Shown: one piece after another, positions 11,741 through 22,380 of the stretch
Layout: the number at the start of each line of letters is the position of its first letter
Numbering within the stretch: position 1 is the stretch's first letter
DNA from: Ceratobasidium sp. AG-K
Lineage: Eukaryota; Basidiomycota; Agaricomycetes; Cantharellales; Ceratobasidiaceae
Direction of reading: 5' to 3'
Length of the DNA stretch: 64,000 bases
NCBI GenBank assembly: GCA_037039685.1
Contig: JAWNGF010000002.1
Location: 2,170,001 to 2,234,000, forward strand
The notes under the pieces: model-generated
Databases searched by the model: none
Seen by the model: the letters and a program-made list of their open reading frames with translations, nothing else
Told to the model about the DNA's origin: nothing
Made by a program: the position numbers and the translations under genes

Positions 11741-13849
11741 TTACAGTCGGGCATCCTTAGGCATTTTGCGAATTGCCTGGCGGACACCAAGGTCTCCCAG
11801 AACATCCTCGGCACCTCCAAGTAGCGAGTCGAAGGGTACAGTGCGATGGTACTAGTAAAGACACCTGTATTAGTACATTGTATGCGGTTGCAACTTGGAT
11901 AATGACGTACGTGCTCGATCATTCGGCCCATACCAGTTCTCGTAATTGCACGTCCACCAAATATCTGGGTAGCATCGGTGGCAGTTTCCTGTGCGCTCCT
12001 AGTAAGGTACATCTTCAAGAACGCAATTTGACCAGCGAGGTTTGCAGACTGCTGCTTGTAGTTCATGTTGCACATCTGGTGAGTGACGCTCTCGAGCCAG
12101 TTTTGGCCGCTTTCAACTCGAGCAATCATCGCCGCCAGCCTAAGACAATAAAATGTAAATAAACAGGTGTATGGAGGCAGCGTTCTACTCACTTGTACCT
12201 AATCACAGCCTGCGAGATCAGGGGCTTGCCAAAGACTTTCCTCTGGTTGGCCCATCTAAAGTGCACCCAAGTCAGCTTTATTCAGATTCACACGCCAACT
12301 TGCGAGACTCACTTCAAGCACTCCTCAACGATAGCACGCTGGCTCCGCGCGCTCGCACAGCACATGACCCAACGCTCGTGGTTAAAGTTGCTCAGAATAA
12401 CCAATAGCCCACCGTCCTCGGGACCGAGCATGTTCTCTGCTGGAACCTTGACATTGTCGAACGTGATGTAACCAGTTCCAGCGGTAGGCGAGTATGAAGT
12501 CTTGATCGCCTTGGTCTCGACACCTTCCCCGCGAGGAATAAGGAACACAGTGAGACCACCAGAAGTCTTGCAGCCAACGGTGAAATAACTAGGACATGTC
12601 AGTATCAAATTTCACTGCACAACACGCTGAACAAGACGTACTCGGAGAAAGTAGCGTTTGTGATCCACTTCTTGGTTCCGTTGACAATCCAGTGGGACCC
12701 ATCAGCGGACTTGACGGCTGTGCACTTGAGACCAGCGACGTCAGACCCAGCGAAAGCCTCGCTGATGGCCAAGCTGATGAACTATATTTCGTATCGGTTA
12801 ATTATACTGATATCTCCAGTGGATGGAGCGATCCTTACTTTCTTGCCGGAGAAGATTTCTGGGACAATCTTATCTCTCAACTCGGGCCTGGCAAAGTTGA
12901 GTACAGGAGGAAGGCCGATGACCATTCCACCAAGGAGACCTACGCGATGTCGGTATTAGTAAATAATTTGCCCAATCCCACCTATTGAGACATACCGTCA
13001 CCGTAGCCACGAGCTCCGACACGAGTAAGTTCCTGGGTAATGATCAACTCGTGGAAGTAATCAAATTCTTCGGGTTTGACAATCCCTCCAAACAAGGTGA
13101 GGCCCTTAAGGTGCTTTCCCGGGCCAAGGCGCATGGCATGCATGTTCACCTCACTGGACATTGACACGTCAATAATTTGTAGGCGCGATGGGTAGAATAT
13201 ACGTACGCCATCTTATCGAGGACACTCTGGCTGATACGCTTGCCATCCTCTTCACGAGCCTGACCATCAGCAATGACATAGTCATCGACAAACTTGCGGA
13301 CAACTTTTTGGAAAGCACGGTGGTTCTGGACAGTGGCTCTATCAACATCAAGCTTTAGCCGTAGTATGGATACGCTTACATCAGTGTAGTACGGGCTATG
13401 GAACCCGGGAGTTAACCATGTGGGCTCGGCGTACGGGACCTTGCTGAGCTCGCCAGCAGCCAGTGGCTTGATCTTTTTCGACTCTCCCTTGATAGTACCA
13501 ATTTGCAGACGTGTGTACTGGGGCTTGAGCAAGACCTCATGTCGGTGCAATGAGAAGAATGCTTCGGTTGCGTCCTGGCCGGCTACAAGGATCCGAATGA
13601 GCCGGCTGCGATAGCTGTGGGAACTCGGTTAACACATACCAACTTCCTCGTCGAGCAACACAGAGAGGCCACCCGGGTGCATTGCTGCAAACTTGGAAAG
13701 GTCGAAGACAATCGAGTCGATAATGATCCACTACAACTACACATGAGAAATAACTCGGTAGTTTGTGCAATAATACTAACCAAGTCGCCTTCCTTGTTGT
13801 GCTTTGCGACCTCCTCGCGGGTAAAGACTTTCATTTCTTTGGTGGCCAT
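11741..13849 (-). CDS. Cytochrome b5 / acyl-CoA dehydrogenase fusion protein
   Basis: Eleven exons: 13781-13849, 13640-13730, 13380-13582, 13207-13325, 12996-13153, 12839-12939, 12642-12781, 12313-12588, 12193-12255, 11911-12139, 11741-11851; 519 residues. The N-terminal cytochrome b5 domain (about 5-80) has the haem-binding HPGG (AAMHPGGLSVLL) and the second His in SLHRHEVL. An acyl-CoA dehydrogenase follows (about 120-519). It has the N-terminal helical part, the FAD-contact segment FISLAISEAFAGSDV, WIVNGTKKWITNATFSDYF, and the C-terminal helices with QIFGGRAITRTGMG. It should oxidise an acyl-CoA to the enoyl-CoA, with the b5 haem passing electrons; the fusion is common in fungi. No presequence or obvious PTS1 (ends KDARL). 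Intron 13326-13379 is 54 nt and open in frame; homology to the segment TDNHRAFQK supports splicing. Confidence 0.92.
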
Positions 13850-14401
13850 GAGTGGTGGTTGTGGACGTAGAGAGAAATAGGTGAGTGCTGAATGGACGAC
13901 AGAGGTCTCCTTATGTAGTTTATCACGGGGCTCCTCGCCGTTTATCACGTGAAACTCATTCTCCAGCCGGGGTCCCCGCTTCATGTGATATCATCGCGCT
14001 ACCGTGACTGCAACCAATCATCGTGCCCAAATTGAGTCTGTTGAAGATATTGGGCCTGACTGCCCATTTGTCCACCGGCTATATTGCCTGCTGCTTTTGC
14101 CGCTTGTCCTCATGCCACGTCCCATGTCATGTCCGGCGCGCACATTTTGAGCAGCGTTACCAACAGCTCCAGCCTCATATTTGAATCGAAACGATGCTGT
14201 GACATGGGCACTCGAACGCTGTTGGTGTGTTGATCTCACAGCCTCACACAAAGGAGAAACAGTAACAGCCCAATTAATAACTCTTATTACAAAATGGTAA
14301 ATGCTATAGTCGATTTAATGAACGCAAAAACCCTCCGCATGTATTCTCCGTACCACCTCATTCACCTTGGGTATAAACGTGCCAACAACACTTTTGGCCA
14401 A
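13850..14401. other. Intergenic, no supported gene
   Basis: Promoter side of the acyl-CoA dehydrogenase gene and 3' side of the CYSTM gene. A 77-codon minus-strand open frame at 14018-14251 has no family features and is not called. Confidence 0.45.
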
Positions 14402-14871
14402 TTAGTCGTCATCACCACAGAGCACCTCACAAGGGCAGCCTATTCATCGGAAGTGAGGTCAGTCTGATGATTGCGAGCCGAAGTATAAGTACACTTACAT
14501 AGAATCCATGCGAAACATTCGCAGCAGCCCTCCATGCACTGATTAAGAATTGTGGCAATTCAGCACTATGAGTATAGTCGAAAAGTTAGTTCAACTAACC
14601 TCGCAACAGATGAAACACGAGAGCGCTCCAATCAAACAACCTTTGGCTATCAGAAAGGGGAAAAATCAGCAAGCTGTAGAAGGTCAGAGCCGCATACAAT
14701 ACTCACCAGCTCCGCCACCCCGAAGTCGAAGGGACTGCTTTTGGTCTTGGACAGGCTCTGCGGTCATCTCTGAAACGGAATTCGTTGAGAAACAAGCCCG
14801 ACATTCCACTCGCCACACTCACGCATAGCAGGTCCGGCGGTAGGCTGGGTAGAGATGTTTTGCGAGGACAT
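14402..14871 (-). CDS. Cysteine-rich CYSTM-like mini-protein
   Basis: Five tiny exons: 14823-14871 (49 nt), 14707-14769 (63), 14600-14646 (47), 14499-14538 (40), 14402-14439 (38). They join with every phase consistent into 78 residues. The first 40 are polar and Gln/Pro/Gly-rich. The last 35 are hydrophobic and packed with Cys (GCLIGALSCFICCE, then CMEGCCECFAWILCCPCE), ending in GDDD. This is the layout of CYSTM/Cys-rich membrane-anchored proteins: a polar head and a Cys-rich membrane tail, often linked to stress or metal tolerance. The gene is too fragmented to appear as an open frame, yet a TATA-like element sits about 75 bases upstream. Family assignment is from composition and layout, so moderately confident. 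Confidence 0.72.
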
Positions 14872-14944
14872 GATGAAGTTTGAGGAGGATAGTGAGGTGG
14901 GAATGAAGAGAACAGTTGGTTGTAACCAGCCGTCTCACTACGCT

Positions 14945-14952
14945 CTATATAT
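14945..14952 (-). promoter_or_regulatory. TATA-like element of the CYSTM-like gene
   Basis: On the minus strand this reads atatatag, 74-81 bases before the ATG at 14871. The position suits a TATA box with a short 5' UTR. Confidence 0.45.
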
Positions 14953-16088
14953 GCAAAGTACAGCTTGGAGAATCCGAGCCAGAGCACAGCACAACGTTAA
15001 TGCCGAAACATCAGCCCAGAGGTTGAAACATAATTACATTTGATGACTTGGCGTAACGTACACCCGCAGCTTTCTCTCACCTAGGCATAGAGACCACTTG
15101 TTGACTTGACAAGCGAATTCCAACGTGGTCCTCAACGAAGTAAAATGTAGGATAGCGTTCCAGATTGTTTGTGGACATCATCAGTAACATACTATCGACG
15201 CATATAGGTCCCCTAACAACTGTCTCCTCTGGGTAATAACAACGCCAGGCATTTGTCGGAACTATATTTGAGTCACCGCCGTACGGCATTAATCACATTG
15301 GATCTAGGCTCCTCTAAAAATACTCGAACATAGCTGTGGGTAGAGACGAACGGAGGCAACGGCTCCGAGGCAGGATTCGGCATTGCTTCTCGAGCCACAC
15401 TGTATATTTGAAACCATTTTGCATCGCATCCTCTAATTTCAGAGTCAGGCGTCCAAACTCACTAACCAACTGTGACAGTCACTGAATGCAGTAGACGGCC
15501 ATACACTGTAGCTGTCAAATAATAACATAGGAGTAGTTACCCGTTAGTTGGTCACAGTTTGAACATTGTTCATCTACGTATATTCGCACCGTAGCCAGTC
15601 CGCAAAGATCCTTTCCCGTAGGCCACAACCCAACCGAGGCGCAGCAATTGTATTGCACCGCGGCGGCAGGAACTTTCAACCAGTGCGTGTCGGCACTTGG
15701 CGCCTTGAAATAAGTGATTTTTTTTTGTTCATCAGGTATGTCGAACCAGCCGAGGCGGCTGTGCAATCCCCATTACTGAGGGCTATATTTGGCGGATACA
15801 GTAGGGACACCGGCCCGTTGTCAATCATTTTCAGAGGGTGAGAGTGCCGTTACACATTGTGTGTCACAGCAAAGCCGAGCATTGTCATTCTGAAATCTGG
15901 ACAACGTGCACCCATCCACGTGCAGTAGCACAAAACCGTGGGAGCATGAGTTCGCATTCCGGGGCAAATTTATGACAATGTATGCATTATTAATCCACGA
16001 TTATATCTGATTTGTAAGAACAGATGCTACACTTGACATGAACCCAATTGAACGTGCATATATTCCATGAACCAGTTCTATCCCGCAA
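14953..16088. other. Intergenic, no supported gene
   Basis: About 1.1 kb between two minus-strand genes. Open frames at 15515-15766 (minus) and 15566-15841 (plus) overlap each other and match nothing I know. No repeats or RNA genes seen. Confidence 0.45.
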
Positions 16089-16780
16089 TTACTCAAACTT
16101 CCACTGGACGTCGTACAACCGTCCTTCCTCTATTCAACCAAGCACACGCATTAGTATCATATTACCATAGAGTAAATAAACTAACCTTGGCTGGCAAGAT
16201 CGTTAAACGCGGCGGGGGACAGATCAAGGTCGTTGTAACCGCACTCGGGGCAGAGATCTACGACGGTGACTCGGGTGGAGCGACCGTAGCGGGTTAGAGT
16301 GGCAGAGCGCCCGCAGAGCGTGCTTCCTCCTTGTCCGTCTATTTGGCGAATGAGTAGAAGTGGGATGGCATTGGAGCTTATACGTACTGGATGTTTCGTC
16401 CCACAGGCTTTGGGAAATGGCAATCACATGTTCGTCGTTTCGCTATTCGAGATAGATGTCAGGAAGCGCGCGGTCAGGAAAAGGGTGGCGGGCTTACGTT
16501 GTACCATCCGCAAGCACCGTTGTTCTGTTCAGTGTTGTCTGTGTTGAAATTAGAGTTAGTAAGGCCGGGCAAATCAGTAACTTGGGTCAAACATACAGAA
16601 CGTAGCCTACGGGGTGACAAAGTTAGCATAGGTTCACAGTTTGGTTTTCAAAGCTCTGCCTACCATTCCGTTGTGGTCGTCATTTGCAGCACGAGCCTGA
16701 AGTTGTTGGCCGTTAGTGACAGGAAGGGCGTGCGAAGCTCCGGAGAAGGCGAGAAGGCAGACAGCGATGAGCGAGTACAT
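16089..16780 (-). CDS. Secreted double-psi beta-barrel (RlpA/expansin-like) protein
   Basis: Six exons: 16664-16780, 16597-16606 (10 nt), 16498-16538, 16388-16442, 16186-16338, 16089-16129; 138 residues. A signal peptide (about 1-18, MYSLIAVCLLAFSGASHA) is followed by a short linker and a barwin-like double-psi barrel. Its marks are ATFYNTEQNNGACGW at the start, CGRSATLTRYGRS, then VTVVDLCPECGYNDLDLSP and a final DVQWKFE. The DLCPxC and DLS patterns are typical of fungal expansin-like/RlpA proteins, which loosen or bind wall polysaccharide; in plant-associated fungi they are often abundant secreted proteins. The 10-nt microexon is required to form ATFYN. No expansin C-terminal binding domain is present. 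Enzymatic activity is not implied. Confidence 0.87.
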
Positions 16781-18024
16781 GGTGCGTGGTTTAAAGTGTT
16801 GTATAGGAGGTAATCGAGTCGCGGTTGTGTAAAGAGTGTGTTTGTAAAGAATGTCGAAGATTAGGTAGAGGTTGCAGGAAGCGATGAGTCTTCAAGATGC
16901 CATCCCTCTCTCTTCTTATACAACGTCGAGCGAGGCCCAGACGCGGGGACTATTTATGAAAAAGAGGTCAAATACAGGAAACTGCGGGCTTCGAGCGGGT
17001 TGGAAGCGACGTCCACCGAGGTTTCGATTCGGGTGTTTGTAGTTTCGGTGGGGCTGAAACGGTTCGTCGGTGCAAATCCGACGTCGAACTACGGAATTGA
17101 ATTTAAAAATGTGACTACTCGGTCTGGTCTCTGTCAATGGGACCAAAACGAAGCTGGTCATGTGTACTCTAAAACAAAGTCGTACGTACAGTTTGTCGGA
17201 CACACCCGGAAATAAGTTTATCGTAGCGAGGTGGCCACTTTATAGCCACGTTGGCAACGCGCCACACGTGACGTAGTGCACATGAGGGAAACAGGTCTGC
17301 GCACCCCGCTTGCGTCACTTGCGTCGATCAAATGAACGCATCCTGGATGTTTGGATCTCGCGTGGGATGGTTGATTGCCTTCGCCTAGCGAGCCAAGTGC
17401 AAGTATCTAGCGAACGAACGTGATACACAAAGAACACATAGCGCTTTGCTCGGCATGTCTCGGAAATAGCACGGCGGTGGCGGGCCAAGCACACGTGTGG
17501 GCACCATTGGACCACATGACTGTATGCGCCTTCGGACCATACGCAACGCACAATGACCATACGGAGCGTCATGTCGCCATCCCTGCCCCAAAATTATAAT
17601 GGCTTCTTTGCGTCGGGCAACGTGGATATACATGTGATCTAGCTGTGTACTTTTCACGGTATAGGTTATGCGTCGCATTCAACCGAAGTGCGTCGGCCGA
17701 CGTGGAGGATGCATGTTTCATTTAAGTGGAGCTTGTTTGAGTAGGGGAGGTGGGGATTGGCCACCGAGGCTGCTATAGGAGGGTTTAGGGGTGCGGGAAC
17801 TGAGACGATATCCCAGTGATAGGTACAATGTACATCTAATCGCCCATCGGGAAGGCTCGCTGGGCACCGGGAACAAGTGCCCAGTGTGGTGTAAAAGTAA
17901 ACTCTAAGGGGTGGAGCACAGCCACCGCCCCATGTATAGACAAGAAGAGTGGCCCGCGTGGTCCCGAACCCGACCACGACCACAGACCCGTATCGATATA
18001 AACCTACGATAAACGTACGATAAA
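16781..18024. other. Divergent intergenic region
   Basis: About 1.2 kb between the double-psi barrel gene (minus) and the amino-acid transporter gene (plus), so both promoters lie here. A gatataaac element at about 17994-18002 sits close to the transporter ATG. No gene is supported. Confidence 0.5.
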
Positions 18025-20694
18025 ATGTCGAAACCACCCTCAGCAATGAGTATCAGCTCGCGACGCTCAGACGGAGTTGACCAGCCCCCGACTGGGGCGA
18101 GTGTAGGGCCTAGTGGTCGGTCAGGACAAGACACGCCGGCGGATAGACGCTATGGGACCCCACCAGTGGCCAATATTCCCCCGCGCTTTGGGTCTCCGCG
18201 ACCACCCAGCACGGTGCCCAACTACGGATCGGTGCCTCAGCGACCGCCGTTTAACCCAGCACCAACATCAGGCTCTGGGGCCGACACTCCGGTGCCAAAT
18301 GGTGGCGACAGCGATGACGGCGACCGGGCAAAGGTTGTTCGGCGCCATCTTGTGTCTGCGGAAGAACGCACCGATTCACGTAGGCCATCTGCTGGAGGCA
18401 TTAGTCTTGCTCGACCCACCTTTCTGTCACGACGCAGCTCTGGCTCGGGAAATGCCAACCCAGCTCCCGACCCAGACCCAGAGGCTCCGTTTCCCATTCC
18501 CTACGGCTCTCACGGCGGTGATGTAACGTGAGTTGTGGTATTTTATTGCCATTGCTATGCTGACGCCTCGTAGCCATGAAATCTACAAGTGGCATGCTGA
18601 GCAAGGACGCGAGAACCTCCGTCGGCCCCGATCTGTCTCGTTTGCTGGTCCGCAGGTCACTGTCGATCCTGCGTTCCAGCATATCCACGAGCCAGGTGGA
18701 TTCCGTCGCAACTACCTCATGCTTGCCGCCCGCGAGCAAGGCCAGGACGACCCCAGGATGTTGCACAACTTTATCGAATTCTTGTACCTCTACGGCCACT
18801 TTGTGAGTGCATGTTAACTCTACGTGATTTAGGCTAACACGCTTGGCAGGCCGGTGAAGACTTGGAAGAGGAGGACGAAGAGGGCGTTACGCCCGAAGGC
18901 GATGAAGAGCAAGGTCCGCTCTTGGAGGGCGCATCTGCTGATGCAAACCGGCCCGAGAGTGAATTGATTCATCGTAGCGTTGCGTCGCTCAAGCCCTCTG
19001 AGCGCACTCCGCTAATGAGCAGGAGTATTAGTCATGCTTCTGTTCGCCGACGACGCCGCCAGAGCGTGGGATCCCATGGTGATGCTACAGTCACCCAGGC
19101 AGTCCTGATGGTACGTCCTTGTTTGCGTCATTAATGTTCTCTGATCGACAATCCGTCACTCTAGCTTCTCAAATCTTTCGTTGGAACCGGTGTCCTCTTT
19201 TTGGGAAAGGCGTAAGCGACTTCTTCTTCTCATAATCCAGATCCTGACATTTTTGGTCAAGATTCTACAATGGTGGAATGCTCTTTTCTACAGTCGTACT
19301 GGTTATTATTGCGCTAGTCTCGCTCTGGTCGTTCCTTTTGCTTGTTAAAACCAAGTTTGTGGTCTCGGGTTCGTTCGGTGACATTGGTGGCACGCTCTAT
19401 GGAAACTGGATGCGGATGTTGATCCTTTCTTCGATCGTCATCTCCCAACTCGGATTTGTCTCTGCCTACCTTATCTTCGTCGCCGAGAACCTTCAAGCGT
19501 TTATCCTTGGCGTGTCGAAATGCGCGCACCTCGTCTCGACCACAAAGCTCATCATTGCCCAGTTGCTCATCTTTTTGCCACTCGCATTGGTCCGGAACTT
19601 GGCCAAGTTGAGTACGACAGCCCTCGTCGCCGATGCTTTCATTTTGGTTGGGTTGGTGTACTTGTTTGCCATGGAGGCCAAAGTCTTGTCCGTCAATGGT
19701 GTAGCGGACATCAAATGGTTCAACGAGAACGATTTCCCCCTGTTAATTGGGTGAGTGGGTCAGCTGGTCGTCTTGACGTCAGAGGCTGATTTGGGGTATA
19801 GGACTGCTGTGTTTTCATTCGAGGGTGTTGGTCTGGTGAGTTGAATTTGTGATGTCATGGGCCTGAGCTAATTTTTTTTACAGGTTATTCCCATTACCGA
19901 CGCGATGCGTGAGCCCCGCAAGTTCCCCAAGGTTCTCACTGGCGTCATGCTCTTCCTCATCGGTACGTCGTTGTCCCACTCTGTATTGCAAATTCTAACT
20001 GGTCTCTAGTCCTTTTTGCCGGCGCTGGTGCACTCGCCTATGCCGCATTTGGCTCCAATATCAATACCGTCGTCCTCAAGAACTTGAACCAAAACTCCAA
20101 GCCCGTTCAATCCGTCCAGTTCCTCTACTCGCTCGCTATCCTGCTCTCCACCCCTCTGCAACTCTTCCCAGCTCTGCGTATTCTCGAGACCGCGCTTTTC
20201 GTCAAGAGTGGCAAGGCTGACATTCGCGTCAAATGGACCAAGAACGCGTTCAGGCTGTGTATCGTCATTGGATGTGTTGCGGTTAGTATTGCTGGAGCCA
20301 AGGACCTCGACAAGTTTGTCGCGTTTGTTGGTAGCTGCGCTTGGTGAGTCTACACCCCATCTACTCGTTCTCGGGCGCTAACGGGTAGAAATAGCGTACC
20401 ACTGTGCTTTGTCTACCCCGCCATGTTGCACTACAAGGCTGTCGCGCGGACCAAGTTCCAGAAAGGCTCGGATATCCTGTTGATGACTTTTGGCATGGCT
20501 GCCGCTATCTACACGAGTATTCAAACTATCAAGGTATGCTGGCCCACCCGCTAGTCTACTTGTTACTGATGGATTGGTTGTAGCTCATGGCTGCCCCCTC
20601 TGGACCCGCCGAGCCTATTGGAAACTGCCCTCCTCCGCAACCAGGCTCGGGTAGCGGACCTGATTCGCCATTCTGGTTGAGCTTGTTGATGTGA
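18025..20694 (+). CDS. AVT3: Vacuolar amino-acid transporter, AVT3/AVT4-like
   Basis: Ten exons: 18025-18527, 18574-18802, 18850-19110, 19165-19211, 19262-19750, 19802-19835, 19884-19962, 20010-20343, 20395-20533, 20584-20694; 741 residues. Residues 1-350 are a polar, Pro/Ser- and Glu-rich cytosolic region. The AAAP/SLC36-type transporter core follows, opening with LLKSFVGTGVLFLGKAFYNGG. It runs through about ten further membrane helices, including FSFEGVGLVIPI and VGSCACVPLCFVYPA. Length and layout match yeast Avt3 and Avt4 (around 700 residues with a long N-terminal tail), which export neutral amino acids from the vacuole. Avt3 versus Avt4 cannot be separated here. Together with the Atg22-like gene it points to vacuolar amino-acid recycling. 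Confidence 0.92.
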
Positions 20695-21060
20695 GCGCTC
20701 TGGAGTGGGCATGTTTCAGCCGGGCGTGTATTCGCTCGAGTAGTTGGATACGTGATCGAGTAGTTGTTTGAGTAGTTGGTGAGACGGACTGGTCTGATTA
20801 TACTTTGGCGTAATGCACATTTGTACACTTTTTTGGTATCAATACATATATTTCTGCTCGTCAAGGACTGTTGCTCGATGCTCAGCCTGTTGATATCCCT
20901 CCAAGCCTTTGTTAGTCTTGCAGGCGCCGCATTTCGCTCTTTCCGGGAGCCACAAATAAATGTATACGCAAGTCAATTGCAAGGAATGTGAAGTTCTATT
21001 ACAGTATAGCGTCCGCGAACTACACTCGACACGCAGGAACTACAAATCCAAATCCAACAC
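20695..21060. other. Convergent 3' region
   Basis: Shared 3' flank of the transporter (plus) and the small secreted protein gene (minus). No further feature is seen. Confidence 0.5.
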
Positions 21061-21519
21061 TTAGGCCTCGGTGGTCGTGTTGGTGGTGGTCGTGTTCGAG
21101 CACTGAAACATGTCAATCAGCTACGCCCTATACAAGCAGTCACTGGGTGCGTACCACAATGGTCTTGGCTTGGGGGCAGATTTCCATGGCCTGCTGGGTG
21201 TTCAAGGGAGCGCTGGTATCGTTGGACTTGATTCCAGCCTCACTAGCGAGCTGAGGAACAACACAAAGGGTGGTAGGCAGGGTAAGGAAGTTGACCTCCA
21301 ATTCAGCCGTTCCGAAAGTCTCGTTGGCGGGAATGGAGCGGTTGGCGGCGCGCTAGTGGTGTGATTAATTTCAGCTACGCGAGCAAAGAAGCAGGAGCTT
21401 ACGCCGATGTCAATGGGCTGGCCAACGTCGGTAGACTCTTGGCGGACAACGACCTTCATGCGAGCCATGGAGCCCGAGGCACCGAGGAGAGCGGCGAAAG
21501 CAAAGGGAGTGAAGAGCAT
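21061..21519 (-). CDS. Small secreted protein, unknown function
   Basis: Three exons, 21403-21519, 21155-21352 and 21061-21102, encode 118 residues. A signal peptide (about 1-19, MLFTPFAFAALLGASGSMA) is clear. The mature part holds RAANRSIPANETFGTAELEV, a Val-Val-Pro segment and three Cys (C-VVPQ, IC-PQ and VC-SN). It ends in a short Thr/Asn tail TTTTNTTTEA, which could be glycosylated. All phases agree and a TATA-like box lies about 100 bases upstream, so the gene is likely real. The size and composition fit the broad class of fungal small secreted proteins. I recognise no family and infer no effector role. Confidence 0.72.
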
Positions 21520-21615
21520 GTTAATAGATATCGCTGAACGAAGGTTGATTGATTGTAAGTGCAATAGGCAGGTCTGTGCTGATCGATGTTGTAGTTTCAA
21601 CCCCAGAGACCTCGG

Positions 21616-21625
21616 CCTTTTAAGC
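21616..21625 (-). promoter_or_regulatory. TATA-like element of the small secreted protein gene
   Basis: Minus strand reads gcttaaaagg, about 97-106 bases before the ATG at 21519. A plausible core promoter element. Confidence 0.35.
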
Positions 21626-22380
21626 CTATCACACAATCAGGTTCGATAACCTCGGCAACCGTGTACTGCGCATGCCGTTTGTTAATAGAAACATCCCGCA
21701 GCTGCGTCTTGGCTGGCTAAATGCGCACTATTTGCTCATATTGGAAACGCGCAGCAGGTTCTTGGCTATGTAAGAACGTTTGATCTCTATCAGCGGGGGC
21801 GTTGGTCGCTCACCGCTGTTTACGTGCTTCCCCCGAGAGGAAGTTGCTTGTCAAGGATACTGGACGATCATAGTAACTATAGGCGTTTACGGGACATGGC
21901 TATTCAATTCCGCAGTGGACTCACGATATGTATTTCGTATATATGCATTGTTCTGGATACGAGGGCTAGCGGATCAATCAGGCCATCGTTTCCTCGTCTC
22001 TTGGAATACCGAAGGCTGCTAGTATCCTATCTTCCGAGTCTATTCCTCTAGGCATTTGGTTCTCGGTAGTCTGATAGATTTATCGCCGCGGCATGTCGAT
22101 GACAAACAAGGGGGACCGTATTTCCTAATGGTTTAGCCGTGTTTGTAGGTATAAAGTCCATTCCTCGTGTGGGCCTTAATTATATGGTTATCTCAGCCAT
22201 TTTAAGTTATTATTTGCGAACTGCAAAGCACCAGTTGTGTCACATCACGTGCCACGAACGTGCGTCTGGCCCGCCGTGGGGAGTGATGACATCAGCCAAG
22301 TCGTACCCTGAGTGAAAGAGTATGTTTCCGTCAACTCTCAGCTGACTTCCAGACCTGGTTCTGTCTGTACTTGGACCGAA
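21626..22380. other. Divergent intergenic region
   Basis: Between the small secreted protein gene (minus) and VTC4 (plus). It should hold the VTC4 promoter. A CACGTG core at about 22228-22233 and a CACGTG-like cacgaacgtg nearby resemble Pho4-type sites, which control VTC genes in yeast; this is only suggestive. Confidence 0.35.
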
